Below are positions 23,801-35,252 of a stretch of DNA of 64,000 nt, in pieces. Both the position numbers and the translations under genes were made by a program. This DNA is from Blastocystis hominis. Its lineage: Eukaryota > Sar > Bigyra > Opalinata > Blastocystidae. Numbering within the stretch: position 1 is the stretch's first letter; the number at the start of each line of letters is the position of its first letter. The stretch lies in NCBI RefSeq assembly GCF_000151665.1, contig NW_013171849.1, forward strand, positions 548,480 through 612,479. Reading direction: 5' to 3'. The notes under the pieces are model-generated. The model was not told where the DNA came from. It made no database searches and saw only the letters and a program-made list of their open reading frames with translations.

Positions 23801-24707
23801 CGACTTCTTCCTCCTTTTCGCGGATATCCGCCGAGGACAGGAAGTAAATGCAGATTCGACGCTCACGATCGTACTGCAGATACTCTTCCAGCATGTCCTT
23901 CTCTTTCTCCAGCTCCTACACGATGAGTCTTCTGCAATAGAGCAGCCAACGCTCAGACTCGCTTTCATGTCGTTGATTAAATCGTTCACTTGGTCCACTT
24001 TCTGCTTTGTGTCTTCCAAAACCGCTTCCGATTCGCGTCGACGATCTTCGTAGACACGCGTTCCCGCCACTTCTTTCAACAGACGGAGACGGCCTGCGTC
24101 GGACAGCTCGCAGATCTGCTTCACACTGCCCTGCTCGACCATGTAGTAGGGATTGTCGCGCGAAAAACCGGCGGTTTCTAGAAAGCTCTCCATTTCGCTC
24201 TACACATAAAAACAAGGAGGAAACGCATGCTTTTGTGTAGAGCTTGTTGTTCACATAGAAAGAGTCGCTGGAACCACTCACAACACGTCGAATCACGACT
24301 TCCTCGGACTCAACCTGGAATAAAAAACGATAGGAAAGCGAGTACGGGAAACCGCTCGTCTGTGTTATCGAATACAATGTCAACGAGACATCTATTTACG
24401 GCATCGTGACGCCCTTTCTACAAAAGAGACCAAATCGAGATTTGATACATGAAACAATCCTCGCATTTGCTCTTCGTCGATTTTCATGTACTTAGGACTC
24501 AAGACAAATTGAATTGCTAGAGTTTGAGAGAAAGGAGTTCCTTTACCTCGGAAGAAGTTTGATTTCCCTGAGCCATTCACGCCCACTAATTCTGAACCAT
24601 TGATATCGAGATATACGTATCACATTGATTCCAGGACCAAACAACTCGGGATTTTCTGCTTTTGCATAGCTCCCAAACCCTTCGATAATCACCTTCTTAA
24701 TATGCAT
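20839..24707 (-). CDS. SMC3: Cohesin subunit SMC3
   Basis: Eleven exons: 24617-24707, 24547-24585, 24449-24516, 24346-24417, 24225-24314, 23951-24199, 23805-23915, 22991-23776, 21979-22959, 21385-21948, 20839-21354; 3567 nt, 1188 residues, encoded TAA. A structural maintenance of chromosomes ATPase that forms the cohesin ring with SMC1. Walker A is in GVNGSGKSNFF (about residue 35); FSRDNPYYMVEQG and LLKEVAGTRVYEDR follow; then a long coiled coil, the hinge (SIFGPVAALF to GGYFDNRVSRLRLWR), a second coiled coil, and the C-terminal ATPase half with LSGGQKAVIALSLIFAIQ and FYLFDEVDAELD plus IFCTTFKPELLDVA. These last motifs identify SMC3 among SMCs. One intron (24200-24224) is only 25 nt. The minus-strand 3' signal is a variant, TGTTTGAT (20817-20824). 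Confidence 0.95.
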
Positions 24708-24791
24708 TTTTAAATGTAACTAAGAAAAGCGAATCAATTTTTGGCGCGATTTTCAGGACGAAGAGGCAGTTTCATTCATAGGAATAACAGC

Positions 24792-25418
24792 ATGCAGAGA
24801 CATTTTTCTCCCAGTAATTTGATCTCTTTAATATCGAATCCGAGTGAGGATGAGCCTGCTCGAGTAAGAAGCGTGTATGTGGAGTTGACTTTTTTAGGTT
24901 AGTGAGAGCGCGTTTTCGTTTCTATTTTCCGAGTTTATTAGTTACCAGAAGAAAAGAGTGACGAGTAGTACCGAACTTGAACAAAAGTGACTTTTTGCGA
25001 TTTTATGGAGTGATTTGTAGGATCGACAACTGTGGGTTCGATATTGGATACAAATTATTGGAATATCTCTACTCCAACTCAAAGCCTGGGAAAAGACCTA
25101 CAAAAGTACTGGACGCTCTCCAATTTATCAGCACTCCTTGTTGGCAGTTCCTCTTTGGACGAAATGTCGACTCTCTGGAAAAGGGAGCGGATAACGATAA
25201 TGAATATATGATTACGGATTTGCATCCACTTTGCAGTCGCTATATCTCCGTACCCAAAGAACTGGGCGAGTTCAGCTGTTGCTCTTTTGTTGGCGGCATT
25301 ATCCGGGGCGTTTTGGTTTCTGCAGGTTTTCCATGCTCTGTGACGGCTTACGATATGAAGGACGAGGACAATGTTCGGTATGCACTCTATCTGATTCGAT
25401 TCACTTCCAATGTACAGT
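24792..25418 (+). CDS. TRAPPC5: TRAPP complex subunit 5 (Bet3 family), stop made by polyadenylation
   Basis: Exons 24792-24863, 24898-24986, 25021-25418; 186 codons plus one T; introns of 34 nt. TRAPPC5/Trs31 is a core subunit of the TRAPP tethering factor, the exchange factor for Rab1/Ypt1 at the ER-Golgi boundary. The Bet3-like fold is visible: FSFLFSEFISYQ, DIGYKLLEYLY, VLDALQFISTPCWQFLFGRNVDSLEK, SCCSFVGGIIRGVLVSAGFPCSVTAY. Length equals that of the family (about 188). T25418 is codon position 1, five bases upstream of the variant octamer TGTTTGTA (25423-25430), so the tail makes TAA after SNVQ. The gene is convergent with the MRH protein gene; the two mRNA ends are separated by the shared palindrome. 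Confidence 0.88.
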
Positions 25419-25422
25419 TTCC

Positions 25423-25437
25423 TGTTTGTAACAAACA
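25423..25437. terminator. Palindromic bidirectional 3'-end signal
   Basis: TGTTTGTAACAAACA, identical to the one at 5394-5408. It ends TRAPPC5 on the plus strand and the MRH-domain gene on the minus strand. Confidence 0.8.
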
Positions 25438-25444
25438 CATTACA

Positions 25445-26115
25445 CTATGGTAGTTGCTCTACCAGCTCCAACACTCGATTTCGTAACAGAATAAGTTGTT
25501 CCTCGATTTCTATAAGCTGTTGCATGCGATCTGGCGTTTCTTCTATCGGCTTCGGTTCTTTAGGCTTGGGAGAAATCGTGCAAACCACGGGAGATGCTGC
25601 AATGATCGCAGTTTCACAGGGACCCAGTTCTTGAACCTCTTGTATTTCAAATGGGCTGGAAAGTTCACGACTGCATGAGATGGTGAGAGTAGCGCGCCGA
25701 ACTTGATGACCCACACACTGCCCACCCCCAGAAAACTGTAGAATGATCCTTGAATTACTATACGGATCTCCCACAAAACCTGTAAAAGCACTGAGTTTTA
25801 TATTATTCAAACTCATTACGTACCCTAGACACTTTCCTGTCGAATCGCCGAAATGACTGCTATGAACGATTTTTTCGAGAGGGGCTATGTAGTATGTGTA
25901 TTTTCCATTGTCAAAAGTGTACAATTCTGAAAGAATGTCTTGAAGTTGAGGGGGAACTACAGATATCGCAGAGAACAATGTTTACAATCAATCGAAACAG
26001 GGTTTTGAAAGCATTTTACAGAGCTGACTTCCTCCAGTGTTAGATCCCGTTTCTCCCCAGCGGAACTGACTATCAAAATCAGACAGATGAGGAATCTGAC
26101 AGAAGGACGAATCAT
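25445..26115 (-). CDS. Secretory-pathway MRH-domain protein (glucosidase II beta / GNPTG-like)
   Basis: Exons 25986-26115, 25824-25956, 25445-25790; 202 residues; encoded TAG only three bases before the mRNA end. A signal peptide is clear: MIRPSVRFLICLILIVSSAG. The remainder fits a mannose-6-phosphate-receptor homology (MRH) fold: NGKYTYYIAPLEKI, GKCLGAFTGFVGDPYSN, ILQFSGGGQCVGHQVRRATLTISC, and PCETAIIAASPVVC, with the paired Cys and the Arg-containing sugar-binding strand. A short helical C-terminus follows (MQQLIEIEEQLILLRNRV). Such domains occur in glucosidase II beta, GNPTG, OS-9 and Erlectin; the small size suits GNPTG or a minimal glucosidase II beta. No retention signal such as HDEL ends the protein. 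It probably reads N-glycans in the ER or Golgi. Confidence 0.7.
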
Positions 26116-26156
26116 TGACAATTTTTATGCAAACATATTTTTTGCTAATATAGATA

Positions 26157-27260
26157 ATGAAACGAGAGGATGGAGGTGATGAGAACGAAATTGAAAAGAG
26201 TCTTATAAGCAAAAAGCCGTACTTTTTCGAATCGTTCGCTAACTCATAGAAAATTGGATCTCTCGACCAATAGCAGGCAGTCTAAATTGATTCACAAAGT
26301 AATTCTAAAGTAATCGTTTCATTTCTGGTGTTTAGATTCATTCGAAGTAAAAAACACATCATAGTAATCATAGGAGCTGGAGTTAGCGTGGACGCAGGAA
26401 TTCCTGACTTTCGTTCTCCAGTACTTGGGGCGTGTCTGTTTTTCTCTTTTGTAGAAGGGATTATTCGCTTCCATGAAATCCAGCCTACCATCCAATTATT
26501 CCGTTGAAGACATCTTTGATCTGCAAACGTTTTTGGATAATCCTGCCCTCTTTTATTCAGCAGCACGCAGCTTTGCCTCCATTGAGAAAGCAAAGCCCAC
26601 AGCCGTTCATCGCTGGCTGCAGTTGATGCAGCCCTCCCTTCAACTTGTCATAACCCAGAATATCGATAGTTTGGAATCTGAATTGTCGTGCCCTCTCATC
26701 TATCTGCATGGACTTCTCGCGAGTGGCACTTGCCAGAATTGCTCGCAAAAAGCGTCAAAGCAAACCATGTTTGATCACTACAGGAAAGGAAAAGTCGCGT
26801 ATTGTCAATGTGGAGTAAGCATTGAACGATGCGAACTAATAAAAAATAGGGAGTTATCAAACCGGATATCGTGTTTTACAACGAGTCAATAAACAGTGAT
26901 CTCATTCAGTCCATCCAAACAGCAAGCAAAACATGCGATCTGCTCGTTGTGATGGGAACTTCATTCTCCACACAGCCCATGACTGGCTTGCTTCGCTGGT
27001 TCGATCATTGCGATGTGGTTGTACTCAACCAGACGAGCGTAAATCTCCCCAGTCGGCCGATCGATCGACTTTCTCTTCAGGTTTTGGGGTCGTTTCGAAC
27101 GATCTTTGAGGAAGCTGAGGGAGATTCGGAGGAAGGGTTTGAAGGGCTTTGCGGGAAGCGGATGGCGGTTCTTTCTGTAGCTTTTGGGACGGAGTCTAAT
27201 CGAAATAGGACGGTATTTTGCAAAAACGCAAGTATGTTAAGGAATGGTCAATGCTGGAAT
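26157..27260 (+). CDS. Sirtuin (SIR2 family NAD-dependent deacylase), stop made by polyadenylation
   Basis: Exons 26157-26218, 26250-26309, 26336-26420, 26455-26814, 26850-27176, 27209-27260; 315 codons plus one T; introns of 26-35 nt. NAD-binding motifs IIGAGVSVDAGIPDFRSP and ITQNIDSLE, the catalytic His in YLHGLLASGTCQNC, zinc Cys pairs (CQNC, CQCG) and DLLVVMGTSFSTQPM are all present. The N-terminus is basic and acidic by turns (MKREDGGDENEIEKS), possibly nuclear. The last intron (27177-27208) shifts the frame so that T27260 falls in codon position 1, five bases before TGTTTGTT (27265). The tail therefore makes TAA after KEWSMLE. Without that intron the frame runs on to a different, unsupported C-terminus. 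The class of sirtuin is not decided. Confidence 0.88.
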
Positions 27261-27264
27261 GCCC

Positions 27265-27272
27265 TGTTTGTT
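27265..27272 (+). terminator. 3'-end octamer completing the sirtuin stop codon
   Basis: Exact TGTTTGTT; the last retained base T27260 lies in codon position 1. Confidence 0.8.
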
Positions 27273-27387
27273 GCAATAGAATAATCAGTATGACTGTGAA
27301 TATTCTTTCATTGTGTTAATGTAATTTAGTGAATTTTTGTTGTGTCTGAAACAGAAAACTCTATCTCTTAACTGTTTTTATGTTTTA

Positions 27388-30300
27388 ATGCCAAGAAAGG
27401 CTAAAAAGAGTAATGTGAGAAATGATCGGTAATAACAATATTGCTAAACTGTGACAGTGTAGATTGGTTGGCCGAAGAAGGGCGAATCAGTCACAGCAGA
27501 CTTATAAAAAGGATGAGTACTATACGCGTATCAACAACAAATTGTTTTAATCATTGTAGAAAGCCTTCCTGCTCCAACAACGGATATTGATGATGTTGAT
27601 TCGTGGGTTATGAATCTGCCGCTTGCAGTAAGAGTTTTGGTCGTTTAACAAAAAAGCACTTGAATTCGAAGTCTTCGGCGCATAATAGGCGTGCCCGAAA
27701 TGCTCAAAAGAAATTTGTCCCTCTTAGTGATATGGATTCTAAGAATCGTCTTTCTGTTATTCCTTTTAAAGAAAACCCAAGTGGATTGGTTGGAATCTGT
27801 ATATTTTATTGTAACGATTAGGATATTACCAGTTTATCTGAAAATATTGTCGACTGGGTGAAGATTATCATTGATTTGATTCAACTTCACATTAACCACA
27901 GTCCTGTGGCCAGAGCCAAGGTGTCCGATCAAGTGAATGCCAGCATTTTCCTGCTAAGAGTGATCCACCGATTATCTCTTGACTCGATGGAAACTTGTCG
28001 CACGCTGGAGATCGGAAGCGTTTTAGTGGATTTAGTGACCGAGCTGATTTCTCTCTTCGAATACGAGAACAAGGTTTGTACGGATGCCACAAGTCGTCGC
28101 ACATTGGAATCGTACTTCGAGTTTTGCTTTGCTTTTGCGATTGATCGATAGCACTTGCAGCGTCCAACTCGCAGAATTCCGCGAAGATCTCATGTCGCAC
28201 TACAACATCACAGTGAACGACGAGCTTTTCCAGAGTTCGCAGCTCCGCAGCTGTGAGTTTTTGTTATAATCTTGTTATGAATAGTGAAAGAACCGTATTG
28301 GAACTACCTTCTCCAATGCATTCTGGTTCTGAACGGCTGCATTCTGATGAATCGTTCGCTTCTCTTCAGCGAGAATCGCTACGACTCCGCTCTGCAGCAA
28401 TGCCGAATCGCCCTTCGCATCCATCCTGATTTGGGTTTGGCTCGTTTTTATTTGGGAGAAATGTACCGAATTCGAAAGAACTTCCTGGACTGCTCGTATT
28501 ATTACATGAGCAGTCTGGACTCCGAGTTTCCCTTTTCGTCGGAAGAAGAATTGCAGGGCATTTTCACGGAGTGCCGGCGATTTCGGATCGAAATGGAAGC
28601 GAAGAAGGGGCTGAACGTGAACGAGAAAATCCGCCTGTTCGTTCTGCAGTTCCTCTGCGTGCTGGGCGATCTCTGGGAGAACGTGGATCTCGATAGTGTG
28701 GTCCAATCCACCGAGAAACTCGGCGAGTTTTTGCTGAGTTTGCTGCGAAAGAAGATTGACATTAATTATATCCTTTAGATTCATTGAATGAATGAATTGA
28801 ATGAATGAATGAATGAATGAATGAATTGAATGAATGAATGAATGAATGAATGAATGAATGAATGAATGAATGAATGAATGAATGAATGAATGAATGAATG
28901 AATGAATTGAATGAATTGAATGAATTGAATGAATTGAATGATTCATTTGTTGATTCATTGAATGGTTCATGGATCATTGCGTTTTTGGGTTCTTAACGGC
29001 ACTATCGAGCGTGTTTCTCCGCGTTACCATCGTGCTAATGATGATGGTGATGCACTGCGAGAACGCCAGCGATCCGCAGCACATCAAGGAAAAATACCAG
29101 CAGAAGATCAGTCAGAACATTTGGGAACTCTATGTCATCGGACCGCGCGACACCCGCGCATTGCGAAGCTTCTACGCGTTTTCGATGCTTCTTCGAATCA
29201 ACCAGACCTTCTGCATCGCCTATTCGCTCTTCCCCGAAATGCGAAGCCAGCTTTTGCCGCCCATTTCGCTCTGCTTCCATTTCTTCATCGTGCGCCCGCA
29301 GCTTTTCTATTACACGACCGGCAATGAGTCCTTCTTCGACCCCTCGCTGCTGTCGTACGTCAAGTGCATTGCTCCCTTCCTCCGCTTCTTCTCGCACAGC
29401 CAAACCCTCGAGATCTGCAGCGATTTGAACCAGGCCGATCTCCGGATTAAAGTTACGGAGTATCAAGAAATCGAAGGAATCGCGTCGCTTGCGAACATCG
29501 TCCAATCGTCCCATCTCTCCGCTGATTTCACTGCCAAAAAGCCGCTGGAGAGCGTGCTGCTAGCGCTGCGATCGTCGTTCGTTCGCTACTTCATTGATTT
29601 GCTGCTCTCGCTGCGCCTTGTGGAGTTCAGAGGCGATCAAGTGTATGCGTGCACCGAGCCGGCAGAGATCGGATCCGATTTGGAAGACACAGAAGACGCG
29701 AATGGAACTGGCGATTTGTATTATTCTCAACAGCAAGGAGAAGACGAAGAAGTGAAGGAGATTGGGGAGAGGAGAAGATATCGGAGAAACGTGCAGCAGA
29801 GAAAGAAGCAGCCGAATTTGGAGAAGCGAGTGATTGTGGAGAATGCGAACGACGCGCAGATTGCGGAGTTGGCTTCGTTGGAAAGCGAATCGACGATGTC
29901 GAATCAATCGGAATCAGAATCAGAATCAGATTCAGATTCAGAATCAGAATCAGAAGTGGAAGAGAAATCGATAGAATCAGATTTGGGAGTGTCGGAGATT
30001 TCGAATGAATTTGAATTGGAGAGAAGGGTCAGAAGAAGAAAAGGACAATTGAATGCTCCCGATGATTCGGAGTATAGTTATGAATGCGAAGGGAATACAA
30101 ACGATTCGGATGCGCAATCGTTGGATTCCTATTCTTCATCGAATCATTCATCAATGAATTCATCGAATTCTTCTTCCATCATTCATTCATCCTCGGACTC
30201 CGAATCTTCCGATTCGGCTCTGCACCCTGCGATTTTGGCGATGAATCGCAAGCCTCGCGTGGTTCGTGTGATGGAATATGTGTTGGATCCGCACAAGCAT

Positions 30301-30777
30301 TACGAGCACACCGACTTCGCCGTGGTTGTGGATTATCAAAACGTGGCCATGTCCTATGGGAAGAACAAAAGGTTCATCTGCAAGGGAATCGAGCTTTGCA
30401 TCGATTACTGGGAGACCAAAGGCTTCACTGTCGTGGGCTTTGTGCCTCGCTATATTCTGCAGGATAACGTTTCGAAGAACCCGGATCCAGCCAAGATCCC
30501 GGATGACCGAAAATATCTTCAACGATTGTGGGATGATGGGCATATCTTCCAGTGCCCACCGCAGGATTACGATGATTCCTATGCGATCGAGTATTTGAAA
30601 AGGAAGCCGTCGGTGATCGTGTCGAACGATCTGTTCCGCGATCACATGCAAAGTTGTTCACAGCAAGAGAAGGAGTTCATCAAAGCCCACCTCATTTCGT
30701 ATACGTGGGCGGGAGATGATTTCATGCCAAATCCCCAGTTCGATTGGGACAATATGATTCGAGCGAGCTACAGGTAG
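27388..30777 (+). CDS. EST1/SMG5-7-like protein fused to a regnase-type NYN nuclease
   Basis: Exons 27388-27428, 27463-27527, 27560-27627, 27657-27788, 27822-28120, 28152-28252, 28285-28767, 29003-30777; 2964 nt, 987 residues, encoded TAG. The N-terminal 600 residues are helical with TPR-like units (YDSALQQCRIALRIHPDLGLARFYLGEMY) and the paired-helix core typical of EST1/SMG proteins, which bind phosphorylated UPF1 in nonsense-mediated decay. An acidic, Ser-rich linker follows (about 640-810). The last 160 residues form a Zc3h12a-like NYN/PIN-type RNase: FAVVVDYQNVAMSYG, FICKGIELCIDYW, VVGFVPRY, IVSNDLFRDHM, and SYTWAGDDFMPNP, with the acidic active-site residues kept. SMG6 has a PIN domain in the equivalent place, so this is likely an RNA-decay endonuclease. 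Exons 7 and 8 join in frame only over a candidate AT-AC intron (28768-29002). Confidence 0.7.
28768..29002 (+). other. Candidate U12-type AT-AC intron
   Basis: The donor ATATCCTTT (28768-28776) equals the U12 AT-AC consensus. TTCTTAAC (28990-28997) resembles the U12 branch site, and the intron would end in GGCAC. Removing these 235 bases joins DIN to LSSVFLRV in frame and skips a TAG. No GT donor exists nearby. The branch A lies only about six bases from the AC end, shorter than usual, which is the main weakness. Confidence 0.5.
28786..28941 (+). repeat. (GAAT)n microsatellite inside the AT-AC intron
   Basis: About 155 bases of GAAT units with GAATT interruptions. Every plus-strand frame contains TGA, so it cannot be coding on this strand. 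Confidence 0.95.
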
Positions 30778-30873
30778 ACCCCCATTGCCAAACGAAGAAC
30801 ACTCCAAACATCAGCAGATCGGGCCGGGAGCCAGAGAAGTCGCCGCTGAATCTGTGAATGTGTTTGAGAAAAA

Positions 30874-30885
30874 AACAAACAAACA
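30874..30885 (-). terminator. Double 3'-end octamer of the acyl-CoA synthetase gene
   Basis: AACAAACAAACA contains two overlapping copies of the minus-strand octamer, about 65 bases beyond the encoded TAA. Confidence 0.75.
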
Positions 30886-30949
30886 AAACATGTCAATAAT
30901 ATAAATAATAAAGAATTAAAACAACGCACGCTCGGCAATAAAGTGATTA

Positions 30950-32957
30950 TTATACATACATAGACTCGATCTCCTTGGCATAATGCTGCTGCACCACCGC
31001 ACGACGCAACTTCATTGTCGCGGTCAGCTCGCCCTTGCCGATCGTGAACTCCTCGGGAATGATGCACCACTTCCGGATCTCCTGAGCACGGCTCACCGCC
31101 ACCTTGTTGTACTGCTGCACCACACCGTCCAGATACTCCTTCACCTTGGGGTCCGCCATCGCGTCCTCGATCGTCTTCGCCTCCGATCCGATCGTCTTCA
31201 AGAACGCAACCACATCGTGCGTCAGCTGGTGGTTCGACTCGCCCTCCGCGTTCAGCTGGCAGCGAATGCAGATCAGCAGCGACACGAACTTGCGCTTGTC
31301 TCCGATGGCCACGCAGCAGCTGATGATCGGCGTCAGCTCCATGATCTTGTTCTCGATGATCACCGGCGAGATGTTTTCGCCTCCCGCCGTCACGATCAGC
31401 TCCTTCAGGCGGCCCGTCACCTTCAGGAACCCGTCGTCGTCCTTCTTTCCCTGGTCCCCGGTGTGCAGCCAGCCGTCCGCGTCCAGCGTGCGCATCGTCT
31501 CGTTCGGGTTCTTCAGATAGCCCATCATCACGTTGCGGCCGCGGTACATGATCTCGTTATTCTGCGGATCCACGCGCACCTCCACGCCCGGCAGCGGCAG
31601 ACCCACCGTGCCGATCTTCCAGCGCTGCTGCACCGGCGAGCACGTGCAGATCGGTGCCGTTCCCTCGCTCTGGCCCAGCAGATCGTAGATGGGCATGTCG
31701 AACGCCGCGAAGAACCGGAGCGTTTCCTCGGTGACGGGGGCGGCGGAGACGACCAACGTTCGGCACCTACGCATCATCCTTCCTCCTCTCTGCATCGTAC
31801 TGGTCGAAGCCGAGCTTCGTGCGCACGGTATTGAACACCAGCGCCTTGGCGAGCGTGTAGCCCCATGGCTTGTACACCGTGCATCCGTATTGACGAGTCA
31901 TCGCAGTGCGGTAGCCGATATCGCGAGCCCACGCCGAGATCTTCTGCTTGATGAAGCCGCTCTTCGCGCCCACGGCCTTGATTCCCTCGACCATCTTCTC
32001 GTACACACGAGGCACGGCCACGAACACGGTGGGCTTGGCCTTCTGAAGAGTCTCCGTGAGCGAGCCGCGCAGAGCGTCCGGCTTCGCCATGTACACGGTC
32101 ACGGGATGATACATGAAGATCATGGCGTCCACGTACTGAGCAGCGACGTGGTTCAGCGGCAAATAGCCGACCAAGCGTTCATTGCCCTCCAGGCCGATGG
32201 TGTCGCCGATCACGTGGCAGTTGTACGTGCAGCTGTCGTGCGAGCACATCACACCCTTCGGGTCTCCGGTGGTTCCGGAGGTGTAGATGAGAGTCGCGCA
32301 GCTTCCAGGCTGCGTCATTTCAACTCGTTCTTCGATGGCAGACTCGGGAACGTCATCTCCGAGCTTGACAAAATCCTCCCATTTGTACACGCGAGCATAG
32401 GCATCGTCGGGCACAGTGGGGAGCTCCTCTTCCTGCCAGTACACAACAATGGCCTTCAGGAGAGGGAGCTTGTCGCGAATGGAGAGCAGCTTGGTGAGCT
32501 GCTTTCCAGACTGACAAACGCAAATCACACTTTCAGAGTGTTCCAAAACGTATTTGGTCGCTTCTTCATTGTTCGTGGTATAGATTCCAGCCGTCACACC
32601 TCCAGCAAGCCATGTTCCATGAAGAGCAAAGTGGTACTCCGGGGAGTTGAATCCAATGATGCCCACTCCGTCCTTGTAAGCCAAACCAATTTTATAGGCA
32701 CTCTTAGCAAAAGCCATAGCGTTCTTGTAGTAATCCGCATACGTATATTCCACGCCATCTTTACTCACAATAGCAAGAGTGGTAGGCCATTCTGTGCAGC
32801 AGGCTTTCTTGAACGCCTACGAGTAATTCAAATTTTGTGGACAAACCTTAGGAATTGTAGTCGGTTCTGGGTTAACCTTGCAACTAGTATTACGACGAAT
32901 CTCAATGATGTCCTTCTTGTTTACAGCTCTATGGCTATCAGGGAGAGTGGTGCTCAT
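30950..32957 (-). CDS. ACSBG: Long-chain fatty-acid CoA ligase, bubblegum (ACSBG) type
   Basis: Exons 32847-32957, 31801-32816, 30950-31766; 647 residues, encoded TAA; introns of 30 and 34 nt. It activates fatty acids to acyl-CoA with ATP through an acyl-adenylate. Motifs: ATP loop LIYTSGTTGDPKGVM, AVPRVYEKM, the second motif MPIYDLLGQSEGTAP, GWLHTGDQGKKDDDGFLKVTGRLKELIVTAGGENISP, and a C-terminal lysine in GKGELTATMKLRR. The gap between motifs and the sequence around RTLVVSAAPVTEETLRFF agree with ACSBG-type rather than ACSL-type ligases. No signal peptide or clear membrane segment is seen. The divergent neighbour is a SNF1 kinase, whose homologues regulate lipid metabolism, though shared regulation here is only speculation. 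Confidence 0.92.
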
Positions 32958-33366
32958 TCTAAAAAAATTATGAAATTAAAATCTGCCATTGATTTCGATG
33001 ACGTAACCCATTACGTTTGCGTTCCATAGATGATAACCGCGGATAATTACCGAAAATGGATGGATTTAACAAATAGTCAGCTGTTCACTAATTAAGAGTA
33101 TTCCAAGCGAGATTCCCAGGCGATCATTTTTCTATCCCGTGTGACAACTGATCTGCTCACGTTTCGAACCCGTTTTGCGATTCGTTTCAACCGGCTCACA
33201 AACAAATTTTTTCCCTGATGAAATAGGCTCTATCGAATTTTCTAGAGGGAGTGGGGGGCATCCAAAAATCGGGACTATTTTTACACATCTATACGTTGGT
33301 AAATTGTGATTTTTCGGTTCGAAATTCTCTGTATTTTTCGTCCAGTATTTGACAGAAAGCGACAAA
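32958..33366. other. Divergent intergenic region between ACSBG and SNF1
   Basis: 409 bases holding both start regions. There is no coding sequence I can support and no obvious TATA box, repeat or palindrome. Confidence 0.5.
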
Positions 33367-35085
<1,719 letters not shown>

Positions 35086-35109
35086 TCTTGTAACTTATGG
35101 TTTTCAACG

Positions 35110-35117
35110 TGTTTGTT
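35110..35117 (+). terminator. 3'-end octamer of the SNF1 gene
   Basis: Exact TGTTTGTT, 25 bases after the TGA. A (GATT)n run follows at about 35141-35168. Confidence 0.75.
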
Positions 35118-35140
35118 TGAAAGGTGTTTGATAAATTGAT

Positions 35141-35168
35141 GGATGGATTGATTGATTGATTGATTGAC
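35141..35168 (+). repeat. (GATT)n microsatellite
   Basis: A short run of GATT/GATG tetranucleotides between the SNF1 3' end and the next gene. Confidence 0.8.
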
Positions 35169-35252
35169 TGACTCACATCTGCTTCGAGGACTTGCGGGTG
35201 GTTTCGAGAAACGAAAGTCACTTCGCTTCGCCTTGTGGAACTCATTATTCCG

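Noticed and set aside
28776-28969. Two separate genes split at the microsatellite in the SMG-like locus
   Set aside because: There is no octamer after the TAG, no spacing for a promoter, and the two halves join in frame over the AT-AC candidate. It remains the fallback if that intron is disproved.
28275-28977. Minus-strand HSFI-repeat protein
   Set aside because: It is just the complement of the (GAAT)n microsatellite and flanking exon; the repeat is open in that direction by composition.
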